From contig DVMW01000043.1 in the NCBI GenBank assembly GCA_018714805.1, positions 1 to 64,000 of the forward strand: a stretch of 64,000 nt of DNA, written 5' to 3'. Origin of the DNA: Candidatus Fimenecus excrementigallinarum (GTDB taxonomy: Bacteria > Bacillota > Clostridia > Oscillospirales > Acutalibacteraceae). Of the stretch, positions 1 through 7,889 are shown one piece after another. Each line of letters starts with the position of its first letter. Position 1 is the first letter of the stretch. The position numbers were made by a program, and so were the translations under genes. The notes beneath the pieces were generated by a model. The model worked only from the letters and a program-made list of their open reading frames with translations, had not been told where the DNA came from and made no database searches.

Positions 1-82
1 AAAGGGGGCACCCCTTTGGAAACCCCGGACAACAAAACAGGCGGTATGCTGCCCTCTCCGGGAGCATACCGCCGTTTGTTGT
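1..82. other. Two adjacent hairpins at the left edge
   Basis: Bases 1-17 form a perfect 7-bp hairpin (AAAGGGG paired with CCCCTTT). Bases 29-82 form a long one: GGCGGTATGCT (40-50) pairs with AGCATACCGCC (63-73), extended outward by ACAACAAA with TTTGTTGT across a small bulge. No long T run follows on either strand, so these are not textbook terminators. They lie just beyond the 3' end of the minus-strand gene that stops at 140 and may stabilise or end its transcript, or belong to a gene off the left edge. Confidence 0.6.
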
Positions 83-139
83 CAGCAGCCCGTTTCACGG
101 TCTGCGTGTAGTTCCTTGTAAACTGACCTAATTATACGA

Positions 140-1108
140 CTAAAAATCTATTTCATATTCCAGATAACGCCGTTCTTCGTTCTTCGCTTCACTTGCAACA
201 GTTGTGTTCCCGACAAACTTCATGGATTTTAAAATCGTATCGATTTTAACCGCATCGTTTTCTTTTAGACCGGATGAATTGCTGAGCTTTATCATGAATT
301 TTTGATGCGTTAAAGGCGCTTTCTTATCTAAGCGCATGGCAACAAGCGCCTGAATGCTGGGGTCACGCAGTAAATATTTTAATTTTGGTTTTATGGGTTC
401 GTGACCGGCGCACGTCATTTCTGCCGCAATCTCGATTGTAGCATACTCCTTTTTTTCTGTTTTGTGTGTCATTTCACCGCCGCCGACAGCTTTAGCCTTT
501 ATTTTGGCATCCGCTTTCTTTTCGGCAAAAGACGATTTGTCCTCGACATAGGTAACCCGAAAATGCTTTGCGCCTAAATCCTGCGCGATTCGTTGCAATT
601 CGCTGACTCTTTCCATTTTCAGATAACTGAAATAGTCGTCCAAAGCAATATACCGGTCTCTGTCGCTGGGGTCAATATAGTAGAACTCGCTTCTGCAATC
701 CGGATAAAACGTAATGCCAAATAAATCGGCACTGTCTCGAAAGATATTTAAAATTCGGATTCCTTTGTGGGTGGAGTAATGCCCGATTGCTCCGCGGCAA
801 GCCTTGCTGTCGGCATAACGCCTGCTGCGGTCGGCAACACGAATGAATTTGTGAAGCAAGAAATCCCCGCTGTCAACGTCTGACGGGAAAATCGGCTGGA
901 GGATTTTCAATTCCAGCTGCCTTGCTTTTTCATCCGCATTTTCTTTGATTGTGTTCGCAACTTGCGCAACATCGTCTTTGTCAAATTTGCCGTCATCATT
1001 TTGGTCCATAGCGTTTGTAATAGATACTTTTGCCTTGGCAAGAACTTTTGAAACTTTTTTTCCGGCCTCGACCGATTTGCTGCTGAAATTTGTTTTTTCT
1101 TTTTCCAT
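140..1108 (-). CDS. Hypothetical protein with N-terminal EF-hand-like loop (322 aa)
   Basis: I do not recognise the family. A basic N-terminus is followed by a canonical 12-residue EF-hand-type calcium loop at residues 35-46 (D35, N37, D39, G40, D43, D46). The rest is a soluble alpha/beta protein rich in Lys and Glu, with no signal peptide or membrane segment. A Lys/Ala-rich stretch lies near residues 195-215. The start at 1108 has a ribosome binding site (AAGGATG) and a sigma-A-like promoter upstream. Its GC content is well below that of the housekeeping genes to the right, so it is probably an accessory or recently acquired gene. The calcium loop is directly visible; any function is unknown. 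Confidence 0.75.
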   Translation of the reverse strand: MEKEKTNFSSKSVEAGKKVSKVLAKAKVSITNAMDQNDDGKFDKDDVAQVANTIKENADEKARQLELKILQPIFPSDVDSGDFLLHKFIRVADRSRRYADSKACRGAIGHYSTHKGIRILNIFRDSADLFGITFYPDCRSEFYYIDPSDRDRYIALDDYFSYLKMERVSELQRIAQDLGAKHFRVTYVEDKSSFAEKKADAKIKAKAVGGGEMTHKTEKKEYATIEIAAEMTCAGHEPIKPKLKYLLRDPSIQALVAMRLDKKAPLTHQKFMIKLSNSSGLKENDAVKIDTILKSMKFVGNTTVASEAKNEERRYLEYEIDF

Positions 1109-1156
1109 ATTTACACATCCTTAATCAAAAGAAGTCATAACAAGTTCGCTAAATAT

Positions 1157-1185
1157 ATGGTAGCATATAGACCCGTTTTGTACAA
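1157..1185 (-). promoter_or_regulatory. Sigma-A-like promoter of the EF-hand-like gene
   Basis: On the minus strand, -35 TTGTAC (1185-1180), a 17-bp spacer and -10 TACCAT (1162-1157), about 50 bp before the start codon at 1108. The -10 is only a moderate match. Confidence 0.45.
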
Positions 1186-1187
1186 TC

Positions 1188-1472
1188 TTATTTTTTTATT
1201 CCGTTAATCATTTTTCGAATCCATTTTTCACTATACCCGTATTTGGTTGCGAGATATTTTATGTTGTGTCCGTTGTATTCTTTTGTGACTTGTGTGCGCA
1301 TAAACTCGGCTGTGAAAAGGCTGACAGGGAAATTGATTTGCTGACCGCGAAAAGCAGAGTGCAATATGACGGCCGCTTCAACGCCCAACAGGTTTGCAAT
1401 TTCGTTGTACACACCGTTTAAGCATTCACATTTGATTTCTTTCGGCTCCATACCCGTAAAAACCTCTCTCAT
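1188..1472 (-). CDS. Mor-family transcription activator-like protein (94 aa)
   Basis: The protein resembles the Mor/Martha transcription activator family, which is named for the phage Mu middle operon regulator and is common as small chromosomal proteins in Clostridia. The N-terminal half (NEIANLLGVEAA, then an INFPVS segment) matches the dimerisation part. The C-terminal half (IKYLATKYGYSEKWIRKMI) is a helix-turn-helix. The reading frame is open further upstream, but the ATG at 1472 is preceded by a good ribosome binding site (GGGAAGGA), so I start there. Its DNA target is unknown; an inverted repeat at 1535-1550 upstream of its own start is a candidate for autoregulation. It lies in the same low-GC stretch as the preceding gene. 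Confidence 0.8.
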   Translation of the reverse strand: MREVFTGMEPKEIKCECLNGVYNEIANLLGVEAAVILHSAFRGQQINFPVSLFTAEFMRTQVTKEYNGHNIKYLATKYGYSEKWIRKMINGIKK

Positions 1473-1534
1473 TGTTTGTTCCTTCCCATTATGTTGTATT
1501 AGGCAAGAATTGTATAGAGTTGCTGTTCTTTGAC

Positions 1535-1565
1535 TTGTTCCTTGGAACAATTCGTGGAATAATTC
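1535..1565. promoter_or_regulatory. Inverted repeat / candidate operator upstream of the Mor-like gene
   Basis: TTGTTCC (1535-1541) and GGAACAA (1544-1550) form a 7-bp inverted repeat with a 2-bp centre. It overlaps two direct repeats of GGAAYAATTC (1544-1553 and 1556-1565). On the minus strand it sits about 20 bp upstream of a -10-like TATACAAT near 1508-1516, where an activator or repressor would bind. Confidence 0.35.
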
Positions 1566-1720
1566 TGCCCATAAAGGAATTTGTTTTTTTTGCGTTGCGA
1601 GGTAGCTGATATAAAGGCGGCAGATAGGGAATTGGTGAGTAAGTACGCTTTTTTGGACATTGGATTTGCTATACTGAAAACAAGATAAAGGCACACAGAA
1701 CAATTGAAAGGATGGTAAAT

Positions 1721-1795
1721 ATGGTGTACCTGCTGCTTTTCCTCGTGCTGCTCCCGTTTGTGATTCTCTCCGGCCTTGTAAAAAGCGCAAGATAA
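1721..1795 (+). CDS. 24-residue hydrophobic microprotein
   Basis: A short open frame encodes MVYLLLFLVLLPFVILSG followed by LVKSAR and a stop. It is a single predicted transmembrane helix with a basic C-terminal end. The ATG follows a ribosome binding site (GAAAGGATGG). About 45 bp upstream is an extended -10 (TGCTATACT, 1667-1675) without a clear -35. A hairpin at 1823-1861 follows. Size and character resemble small membrane peptides such as type I toxins or membrane-protein regulators, but no family can be named. It lies between the Mor-like gene and the GNAT gene, in the low-GC region. Confidence 0.45.
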   Translation: MVYLLLFLVLLPFVILSGLVKSAR

Positions 1796-1822
1796 GCAGG
1801 CAATTTATCCAATATATGTACG

Positions 1823-1865
1823 AAACACGGTTCGGAAACGGTCTGCTTCTTAACCGTGTTTTAGT
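1823..1865 (+). terminator. Hairpin terminator after the microprotein
   Basis: AAACACGGTT (1823-1832) pairs with AACCGTGTTT (1852-1861), followed by a short T-rich tract. The 19-nt loop makes it a modest terminator. Confidence 0.45.
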
Positions 1866-1901
1866 ATATTTCACAAAATGATTGGCTGGGCCGCGTTTGG
1901 A

Positions 1902-1930
1902 TTGACACACCGTGAAATATTCGTTAGAAT
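1902..1930 (+). promoter_or_regulatory. Sigma-A promoter of the GNAT gene
   Basis: Perfect -35 TTGACA (1902-1907), 17-bp spacer and -10 TAGAAT (1925-1930), 40 bp before the start at 1970. Confidence 0.8.
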
Positions 1931-1969
1931 AAGGAAAATGTGATTTTTCACGGCATAGGGGGAGACAAA

Positions 1970-2440
1970 ATGGACTTTCGCCGTATGGAAATGCGCGACT
2001 TTGAGCAGGTTCGGCTTTTGTCGCAAAATTTGGCGCAAATGCACGCGCAGCAGCGGCCGGACGTCTTTCTCCCACCCGAAGCGATGACAAAAAAGGAATT
2101 CAAAAAACGCGCAATGCGAAAAGAAGCTTTCGGGATTGTCTGCACAGACGGCGCATCTGTCGCCGCGTACTGCTTTTGCCGCGTGAAAGCGTGGGGTCAA
2201 AAAAACAAAGTGGCTTGTCCGCGAAGAATTTTGTGGATTGATCAATTTTTCGTCGATTCCGCTTTTCGGAGCAAGGGCGTCGGCACGGCGCTGACGCAGT
2301 ATATTCGCAAGACGGCGGTACAGCTTGGCTGCAATAGTATAGAGCTGGATGTGTGGGCGTTTAACGAAGACGCGCGCGCCTTTTACACGAAGCAGGGCTT
2401 TTCCGAGCAAGGCCGGCTTTTAGAGCTGCCCGTTTTATAA
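1970..2440 (+). CDS. GNAT family N-acetyltransferase (156 aa)
   Basis: A single GNAT domain. The acetyl-CoA pyrophosphate loop is visible as FRSKGVGTAL (residues 99-108, R100-x-x-G103-x-G105), after strand beta-4 (RILWIDQFFV). It ends with the usual ELDVWAFNEDARAFYTKQGF strand and helix. The ATG at 1970 is chosen over one 30 bases upstream because GGGGGAG lies directly before it. The substrate cannot be told from sequence; single-gene GNATs of this type acetylate small amines, antibiotics or protein N-termini. It has its own strong sigma-A promoter. Confidence 0.88.
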   Translation: MDFRRMEMRDFEQVRLLSQNLAQMHAQQRPDVFLPPEAMTKKEFKKRAMRKEAFGIVCTDGASVAAYCFCRVKAWGQKNKVACPRRILWIDQFFVDSAFRSKGVGTALTQYIRKTAVQLGCNSIELDVWAFNEDARAFYTKQGFSEQGRLLELPVL

Positions 2441-2508
2441 AATCCATCCGAATCGTAACCCATGCGCCGCGGTTGCCGCGCGCAGCTATATAAAGGAGAG
2501 AAATTGAA

Positions 2509-4503
2509 ATGAAAGCCTTGAAACGCTTCGGAAACGCGCTGACCTCGCGCGCGGGCGCATACATTTTTTATGTGCTCGCCATGCTTGCGGTCGTTTTCCT
2601 GGAGAGCGCGACTTGGGCGTATACCTGGATTGCCGAATTGTATCCGCTCGGCAGCCAGTTTGTCCCGACGCTGCGCATTGTAATCCTTGTATTTGCCGGA
2701 CTTGACGTGCTGTACCTGCTTGCGCGCGCCTTTTCCAAAACGGAGGAGCTCAATAAACCCCTCAAGGTGTTCCGCGCCGTCTTTGTTCTTTCGGCAGTCG
2801 TAAGCCTTGTCGCGTTCATCTACACGTTCGTGTTGGTGTTCGGCCTCGACAACGGCGTGCAGGCGACGCTGTTTGCGCGCGGCCTGCAGGCAATCACGCA
2901 GTACCTTATCCCGCTGGGCTTCGTCTGCCTGCTGCCGCTGCCGCTGCTTTTCACGACGACCCCTCTGAAGACGGCCAAGGCCGCGGTCGCTTCGGCGCTT
3001 GTCGCGGTGCTTATCGTGCTGCCTTTGCAAATCGATTTCGGCTCCGGCGAGCTGACCGCCGACGAGCTTCCCGCGCTGACAATGCGCTCCGAGGACCTGC
3101 TGGCGGGCGCAGCCGTTTCGTTTGAAAGTCTTAAGTCCGGCGAAGAAGCGGACGCCGCGAACCTGCTCGACGGCGACGACAAAAACTATTGGACCCCGCA
3201 GGACCCGGCGCGCGACCCGGCCGAAGGGCAGGAGGACGGCAACAACAGCTACGTTGAATTCCAGCTTCCGCGCGCGGTGACATTTAACACCGCCATTATC
3301 GAAGAGGAAGGCAACGAGGCGCAGTATTTCCGCCTGCAGGCCTTTGTGGACGGCGAGTGGGTCACGGTCTATCAAAGTGAAAAGATTCAGGCGATGCGCC
3401 TTTGCAGCTTCGACGCGGTCACGACCGACCGGGTGCGGTTGTCCGTGGACAAGTTCCGCAGCAGCGATACGCCGGTGCGCATCCGTGCGCTCCGCCTGTA
3501 CAACGAGCCGCAGCGCGCCGCCGAGGATTTTGAGGTAACGGCGTACCAGCGTCTCGACGGCGACGTGCCGACCGAGATTCTTGCGCGCGGCGAAGCGTAT
3601 GCGCGCAATTACGCCCGCTTCTACGACGTCTACAGCACGGTGCTTGTTTTCGCGGCGGTGCATTGGGACGAGCAGGGCAATATGAACTTCGGCGACATCG
3701 GCGAAGAAGGCTTTGCACGGGAGATTGCGGCGCTGCGCGAGCTTATCTCGATGCGCTCCAATCCCGACCACCGGGTCAAAATCATTGTGACGGCTCTTGC
3801 GGACGGCGCCTGGGGCGACGGGCACAACGGCGTCAACACCTATATGGCGCAGTATTGGGAATCGGTCGCGGACAAGATTGTTGCGTTCGTGGAAAAGTAT
3901 GATTTTGACGGCGTGGACATCGACTGGGAGTATCCGCAGACCGCGGCGGACTGGGCGGTGTACGACCAGTTTATTGCGCGGCTCGACGACGGCATGAACG
4001 CCGGCGGGCGCGAACGTATCCTTTCCGCGGCGCTGTCGGCCGGCAGCCTCGGCATGGCGCCCGAAACGCTTGCGCGCTTTGACCAGATTCAGTTTATGGC
4101 GTATGACGGCAGCGACATAGACGGCTACCAAAGCTCGCTGCAGCAGGCGCAGGAGGGACTTAAAGCGTTCCGGGAAAGCGGCGCGGATTTGTCGCAGATT
4201 AACATCGGCATCGCCGCCTACGGCCGGCCGGTGAACGGTTCGCCGTACTGGGCGACCTGGCGCGATTTGGACGAGGCGAATTACTGGGACAGCAAGTATT
4301 ACAACGTCGCGGACGCCGGTCAGATTTACGAGGGCACGTTCTGCGCCCCGGCGCTTGCGGGCGACAAGACGGCCCTGGCCATTCTTTCCGGCGCGGGCGG
4401 CGTGATGGTGTTCCGCACGGGCTGCGACAAGACGATGGACGACCCGAACAGCGTCGCGTGCGGCATTGAAAACGCACTCGACCGCTACTTTGAAAACTGG
4501 TAA
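2509..4503 (+). CDS. Membrane-anchored GH18 family glycosidase with discoidin-like domain (664 aa)
   Basis: Residues 1-175 contain about five transmembrane helices (near 16-35, 52-72, 89-112, 127-148, 156-174). A beta-sandwich resembling F5/8 type C (discoidin) carbohydrate-binding domains follows (about 200-335, with ANLLDGDDKNYWTP). A GH18 TIM barrel covers about 345-660. The GH18 signature FDGVDIDWE is intact at 466-474, with catalytic E474 and partners D470 and D472. An odd number of helices would place the enzymatic part outside the cell. Family members cleave chitin, GlcNAc-containing N-glycans or peptidoglycan-type glycans, or are spore-cortex SleL-like. The start has a strong AAGGAGAG site and a terminator follows. 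The fusion of a polytopic membrane domain to GH18 is unusual. Confidence 0.85.
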   Translation: MKALKRFGNALTSRAGAYIFYVLAMLAVVFLESATWAYTWIAELYPLGSQFVPTLRIVILVFAGLDVLYLLARAFSKTEELNKPLKVFRAVFVLSAVVSLVAFIYTFVLVFGLDNGVQATLFARGLQAITQYLIPLGFVCLLPLPLLFTTTPLKTAKAAVASALVAVLIVLPLQIDFGSGELTADELPALTMRSEDLLAGAAVSFESLKSGEEADAANLLDGDDKNYWTPQDPARDPAEGQEDGNNSYVEFQLPRAVTFNTAIIEEEGNEAQYFRLQAFVDGEWVTVYQSEKIQAMRLCSFDAVTTDRVRLSVDKFRSSDTPVRIRALRLYNEPQRAAEDFEVTAYQRLDGDVPTEILARGEAYARNYARFYDVYSTVLVFAAVHWDEQGNMNFGDIGEEGFAREIAALRELISMRSNPDHRVKIIVTALADGAWGDGHNGVNTYMAQYWESVADKIVAFVEKYDFDGVDIDWEYPQTAADWAVYDQFIARLDDGMNAGGRERILSAALSAGSLGMAPETLARFDQIQFMAYDGSDIDGYQSSLQQAQEGLKAFRESGADLSQINIGIAAYGRPVNGSPYWATWRDLDEANYWDSKYYNVADAGQIYEGTFCAPALAGDKTALAILSGAGGVMVFRTGCDKTMDDPNSVACGIENALDRYFENW

Positions 4504-4519
4504 ATCGGATACAGAGCCG

Positions 4520-4554
4520 ACGGGCGCGCTTATTAAGAAGCGCGCCCGTTTTTG
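4520..4554 (+). terminator. Terminator after the GH18 gene
   Basis: 12-bp stem: ACGGGCGCGCTT (4520-4531) with AAGCGCGCCCGT (4538-4549), then TTTTT. Confidence 0.9.
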
Positions 4555-4564
4555 CTGATTAGGA

Positions 4565-4593
4565 TTGCATTTTCCCGCCTGGTTTGCTATAAT
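4565..4593 (+). promoter_or_regulatory. Sigma-A promoter of the GH63-like gene
   Basis: -35 TTGCAT (4565-4570), 17-bp spacer, perfect -10 TATAAT (4588-4593). Confidence 0.8.
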
Positions 4594-4646
4594 ACGTCAG
4601 TAAATTTGCGGTTGTTTTGTATCGGGTAAAGAGGGGCTTGCAGCAC

Positions 4647-7349
4647 ATGAAAAAAATCTCTTGCGTCCTCCCGAAATGGGGGCCTTATTCCAAAAAATAC
4701 AGCGGCATTTCCCGCATTACGGACCACGAGGAACAGCAGGGCGTGCGGTTCGACCTGGTGGTGAGCCCGGCGCTTGCCAATACGAACACCTGCCCGCCCA
4801 ACGTGACCATTCCCGTCGGCGTCCACCCGTGGACGGCGCGCGCGGATTACAGCCATTACGCGTACCGCTGCGATTTGGAGTGGAAGGACGTCATTTACGC
4901 CGACGTCGCCTTTACGCGGCTTACCGATGAAAGCGTGCTGGTATGCACGACCCTGGTCAACAATTCGGAGATGACGCAGAATTTTCTGGTCAACTATTTT
5001 TCCGCGCTGGAATTTCCCGGGCGGAAAACGGCGAAGCTGTCGCTGCCCGCGCGCTGCGTCTGGAAAAAAGCGACGGACTATGCCGCCTATGCCTATCGCA
5101 CGCCGCGCCCGTGGGACGCGCAGTGCATGGACGCCATGAAAAAGGGCGAGTTTTTGGACGACCGGTTCACAGAGCGCAAGGGTCTCGGCGACCGGGACGA
5201 CAACCGCTATATTTTGCAGAAGTTCCCGCGCTTCGGGGAAGAGGCGGGGGATTCGGTCTCCTATACGCTTGAAACCGACCGCCCGTTTTCGGAGCCGGTG
5301 CTCACCGTTCGCTACCGGACCGTGGACGCGCGCGACTGCGCCTTCACGCTCAACGGCGAGCCGGTCGTTTTCCCGGCGACAAACGGGGAAATGGGCCTTG
5401 TGCGTTTTCAGACGCCTGCGCTGGCAGAAGCGCGCATCGACCTGTCCTTTGTGTCGGCGGGCACGGGCGCGCTGGAGCTCGACTTTTTAGCCGTTACGCA
5501 GCGCGAGGACGCGGAAAAAATCGCGGTTGAAGTAACAGAGAACCCATATATGCCGGAAATTTCCACCGCGCTTCTTTCGGACGGCGCGAAAGCGGAATAC
5601 CGCTATGCGGGGGTGGAAAAGCCCTTCGTGCTGCGCACCTTTGACCGGCAGACGCGCTTTCGCAATTTCCTGACCGGCGCGCTCGAGGACAGCCCGACCT
5701 CCCGCATTACCCAGCCGGACGAGAGCTTCGGCGATATGCTCGAGCAGTTTTCCGGGTCCTTTTCCGAAAAGCACAGCGACCCGGGCTTTTATCACAACGC
5801 CGTCGTCCATACCATTTATGCGCAGCCCCATACCGTGCAAAAGCAGTATGCGGTAATCTCCTACGGCGAGACCGATTACCGCGAAAAAGCCGAATATGAA
5901 GCTGCCGCCCGGGCGGCAGCGGACGCGGTGGAGCCGGACGGCTTTACGGCGGCGGGCAGGCCGTACGCCTTTTCCTGCGGGCTTTTGCGCGCGGCGCTGT
6001 TCCAAAACGTCGTCTACCCGCTATACTGCCACGGCGAATATGTCCCGCACCAGACGCCCGGCAAGCGCTGGGATTCCTTTTACACCTGGGATTCCGGCTT
6101 TATCGGCCTTGCCATGGCGCAGTTTGCGCCCGAAATTGCCGACGCGACGCTGGATTTGTATTTTGCGGAGCTTGACAACCCCGACTATGCTTTCCTGCTG
6201 CACGGCTCGCCCGTGCCGGTACATCTGTACCAGTATCTGGAAATGCTCAACCATACGAACGACAAGACGCATTTGTACGGCTACTACGACCGCGCCAAAC
6301 GGTTCTATGAATTTTTGGCCGGCCGCACGCACGGCTCCACGACCGCACGCTTCCAAAGCGGCCTGACGACGACCTTCGACTACTTCTACAACTGCGCGGG
6401 CATGGACGACCTGCCGCCGCAAAAGGAGATGTACCGCCGCGGTCTGCAGCGCGTCTGTGCGCCCGCTATTTCCACGTCGCAGGTCATCCGCACCGCAAAG
6501 CTTTTGCGCATTGTGGCGCTTCAGCTGCAAAAGGAGGCGGATGTTTCCCGGTTTGACCGTGACATCGAGCGCCTGACAGAAGCCTTGCAAACCTACGCCT
6601 GGGACGAGGAATGCGGCTATTTTTCCTATGTCGTGCACGACGGCGAGACGGGCAAGCCGGTGGACAAGCTGCGCGCCGAATCCGGCGAAAACCTTAACAA
6701 AACGCTCGACGGCATTTACCCGCTGCTTGCCGGTGCGGTCACAAAGGAACAGGAGCGGCGTCTGCTCGGGCATTTGCAGGACGACCGGGAGATGTTTACG
6801 CCGGTCGGCATCAGCGCGGTCGACCGCACCGCCGGATACTATATCACGAACGGGTACTGGAACGGCAACGTGTGGCTCGCGCACCAGTGGTTCGTCTGGA
6901 AGACGATGCTTGACCTTGGAGAGACGGATTTTGCCTGGCGGATTGCAGAAACGGCTCTGAAGGCCTGGAAGCGCGAGGTGGAGTATTCCTACTACACCTT
7001 TGAAATGTTCAGCATCGAGACCGGCCGCGGCGGCTGGTTCCACAACTTCGGCGGCCTGTCGTCCCCGGTCTGCCTGTGGGCGAACGCCTATTTTAAGCCC
7101 GGCTCGCACCAGACCGGCTTTGACGCCTATTGCCTGCACGCGGCGTTCGAGGCGGATTTCCGCGCGTTCTCCGGCAGGTTCCGCAATTATGCCGACCGCC
7201 CGGGCACGCTGCTGTTGTGCATGGCCGAATCCGGGGAATACCGCGCGTTCTGCAACGGCGAGCTTGTTCCGGCTTATACGCGTATGCCCGGCGTGCTCGA
7301 GCTGCCGTTAGCCCCCGGGGAAAACGACGTCCGCGTTCAGCTTGTGTAA
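4647..7349 (+). CDS. GH63-like (alpha/alpha)6-barrel glycosidase (900 aa)
   Basis: The C-terminal half (about residues 450-850) carries the hallmarks of GH63 and related trehalase/glucosidase barrels: KRWDSFYTWDSGFIGLA, then TPVGISAVDRTAGYY and NGYWNGNVWLAHQWFVWK. The N-terminal half is beta-rich, as in bacterial GH63 proteins. There is no signal peptide, so it acts in the cytoplasm, probably on alpha-glucosides or mannosyl-glycerate-type substrates; the substrate is not readable. I start at the ATG at 4647, which follows GAGGGG, rather than at an in-frame TTG at 4617. The 3' end overlaps the convergent BofC-like gene by 13 bases. Confidence 0.8.
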   Translation: MKKISCVLPKWGPYSKKYSGISRITDHEEQQGVRFDLVVSPALANTNTCPPNVTIPVGVHPWTARADYSHYAYRCDLEWKDVIYADVAFTRLTDESVLVCTTLVNNSEMTQNFLVNYFSALEFPGRKTAKLSLPARCVWKKATDYAAYAYRTPRPWDAQCMDAMKKGEFLDDRFTERKGLGDRDDNRYILQKFPRFGEEAGDSVSYTLETDRPFSEPVLTVRYRTVDARDCAFTLNGEPVVFPATNGEMGLVRFQTPALAEARIDLSFVSAGTGALELDFLAVTQREDAEKIAVEVTENPYMPEISTALLSDGAKAEYRYAGVEKPFVLRTFDRQTRFRNFLTGALEDSPTSRITQPDESFGDMLEQFSGSFSEKHSDPGFYHNAVVHTIYAQPHTVQKQYAVISYGETDYREKAEYEAAARAAADAVEPDGFTAAGRPYAFSCGLLRAALFQNVVYPLYCHGEYVPHQTPGKRWDSFYTWDSGFIGLAMAQFAPEIADATLDLYFAELDNPDYAFLLHGSPVPVHLYQYLEMLNHTNDKTHLYGYYDRAKRFYEFLAGRTHGSTTARFQSGLTTTFDYFYNCAGMDDLPPQKEMYRRGLQRVCAPAISTSQVIRTAKLLRIVALQLQKEADVSRFDRDIERLTEALQTYAWDEECGYFSYVVHDGETGKPVDKLRAESGENLNKTLDGIYPLLAGAVTKEQERRLLGHLQDDREMFTPVGISAVDRTAGYYITNGYWNGNVWLAHQWFVWKTMLDLGETDFAWRIAETALKAWKREVEYSYYTFEMFSIETGRGGWFHNFGGLSSPVCLWANAYFKPGSHQTGFDAYCLHAAFEADFRAFSGRFRNYADRPGTLLLCMAESGEYRAFCNGELVPAYTRMPGVLELPLAPGENDVRVQLV

Positions 7350-7660
7350 GCCTCTATGATTTTCAATATCTCTTCGTCCGTTTCCGCCGGAATGCCCGCC
7401 GTGACGCGCTCCTGCTCGCTTTGCGGGAGGGTGCGCAGGTACACGTCGTAAATTTCCGTCGGCATCGTGCTGCCGCGCTCGTACAGCGCGAGCCGGCCTT
7501 CAAACTGCGAAAAGATATATTTCGGCGCCGCCGCCTTTTGGACCTCGGTTGCAAGCGGGGCGGTCCCGTCGCCCGCGCGCAGCGCAAACGCGGCGCCGCA
7601 GACGACGAGCACAATCGCGCAAACGACGGCGAGGATTGCGTGTTTCAAAATTTTCTGCAT
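7337..7660 (-). CDS. BofC-like C-terminal domain protein (107 aa)
   Basis: An N-terminal hydrophobic segment (residues about 6-27) acts as signal or anchor. The following YIFSQFEGRLALYERG, then TLPQSEQERVTAGIPAET and EEILKIIEAY, match the pattern of the BofC C-terminal domain. BofC restrains the SpoIVB protease and so times sigma-K activation across the forespore membrane in Bacillus. The N-terminal BofC domain is absent, as in many clostridial homologues. The ribosome binding site is weak (GGATG). It is convergent with, and overlaps, the GH63-like gene and is divergent from the PBP gene. The family link rests on my reading of the motif pattern. Confidence 0.65.
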   Translation of the reverse strand: MQKILKHAILAVVCAIVLVVCGAAFALRAGDGTAPLATEVQKAAAPKYIFSQFEGRLALYERGSTMPTEIYDVYLRTLPQSEQERVTAGIPAETDEEILKIIEAYTS

Positions 7661-7889
7661 GGCAGCACATCCGTTCTGAAGCTTGTATCGCAGAGCTTGC
7701 CCTTATAGCTTTTCCCGGCGCGGCTTTTTTATAAATATTTGTTAAAATTGGAAAAATCTAATGAAAACCCGCGCAGAATATGATACAATACAAACTGTAT
7801 CCGAATAAAATGCGTTGGTATACGCAAAAAAGACCACGGAAAGGAGCGGCGCGCCCGGGAAAACGACCGGCGCGTACTGCGAAACGCGT

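Noticed and set aside
1499-1696. 65-residue minus-strand open frame between the Mor-like gene and the microprotein
   Set aside because: No ribosome binding site, no recognisable motif, and it overlaps the likely Mor-like promoter and operator.
1473-2090. Long N-terminal extension of the Mor-like frame
   Set aside because: The extension is low-complexity, runs antisense through the GNAT gene and lacks a start signal; the ATG at 1472 has a good ribosome binding site.
2383-4131. 582-codon minus-strand open frame opposite the GH18 gene
   Set aside because: Arg/His/Ala-rich composition typical of antisense reading of high-GC genes; similar long shadows lie opposite the PBP (7956-10067), carB (13329-16595) and addB (57935-59404).
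7741-7815. Sigma-A or sigma-E promoter for the PBP gene
   Set aside because: TATGATACAAT is a fair -10, but no acceptable -35 lies at the right distance for either factor.
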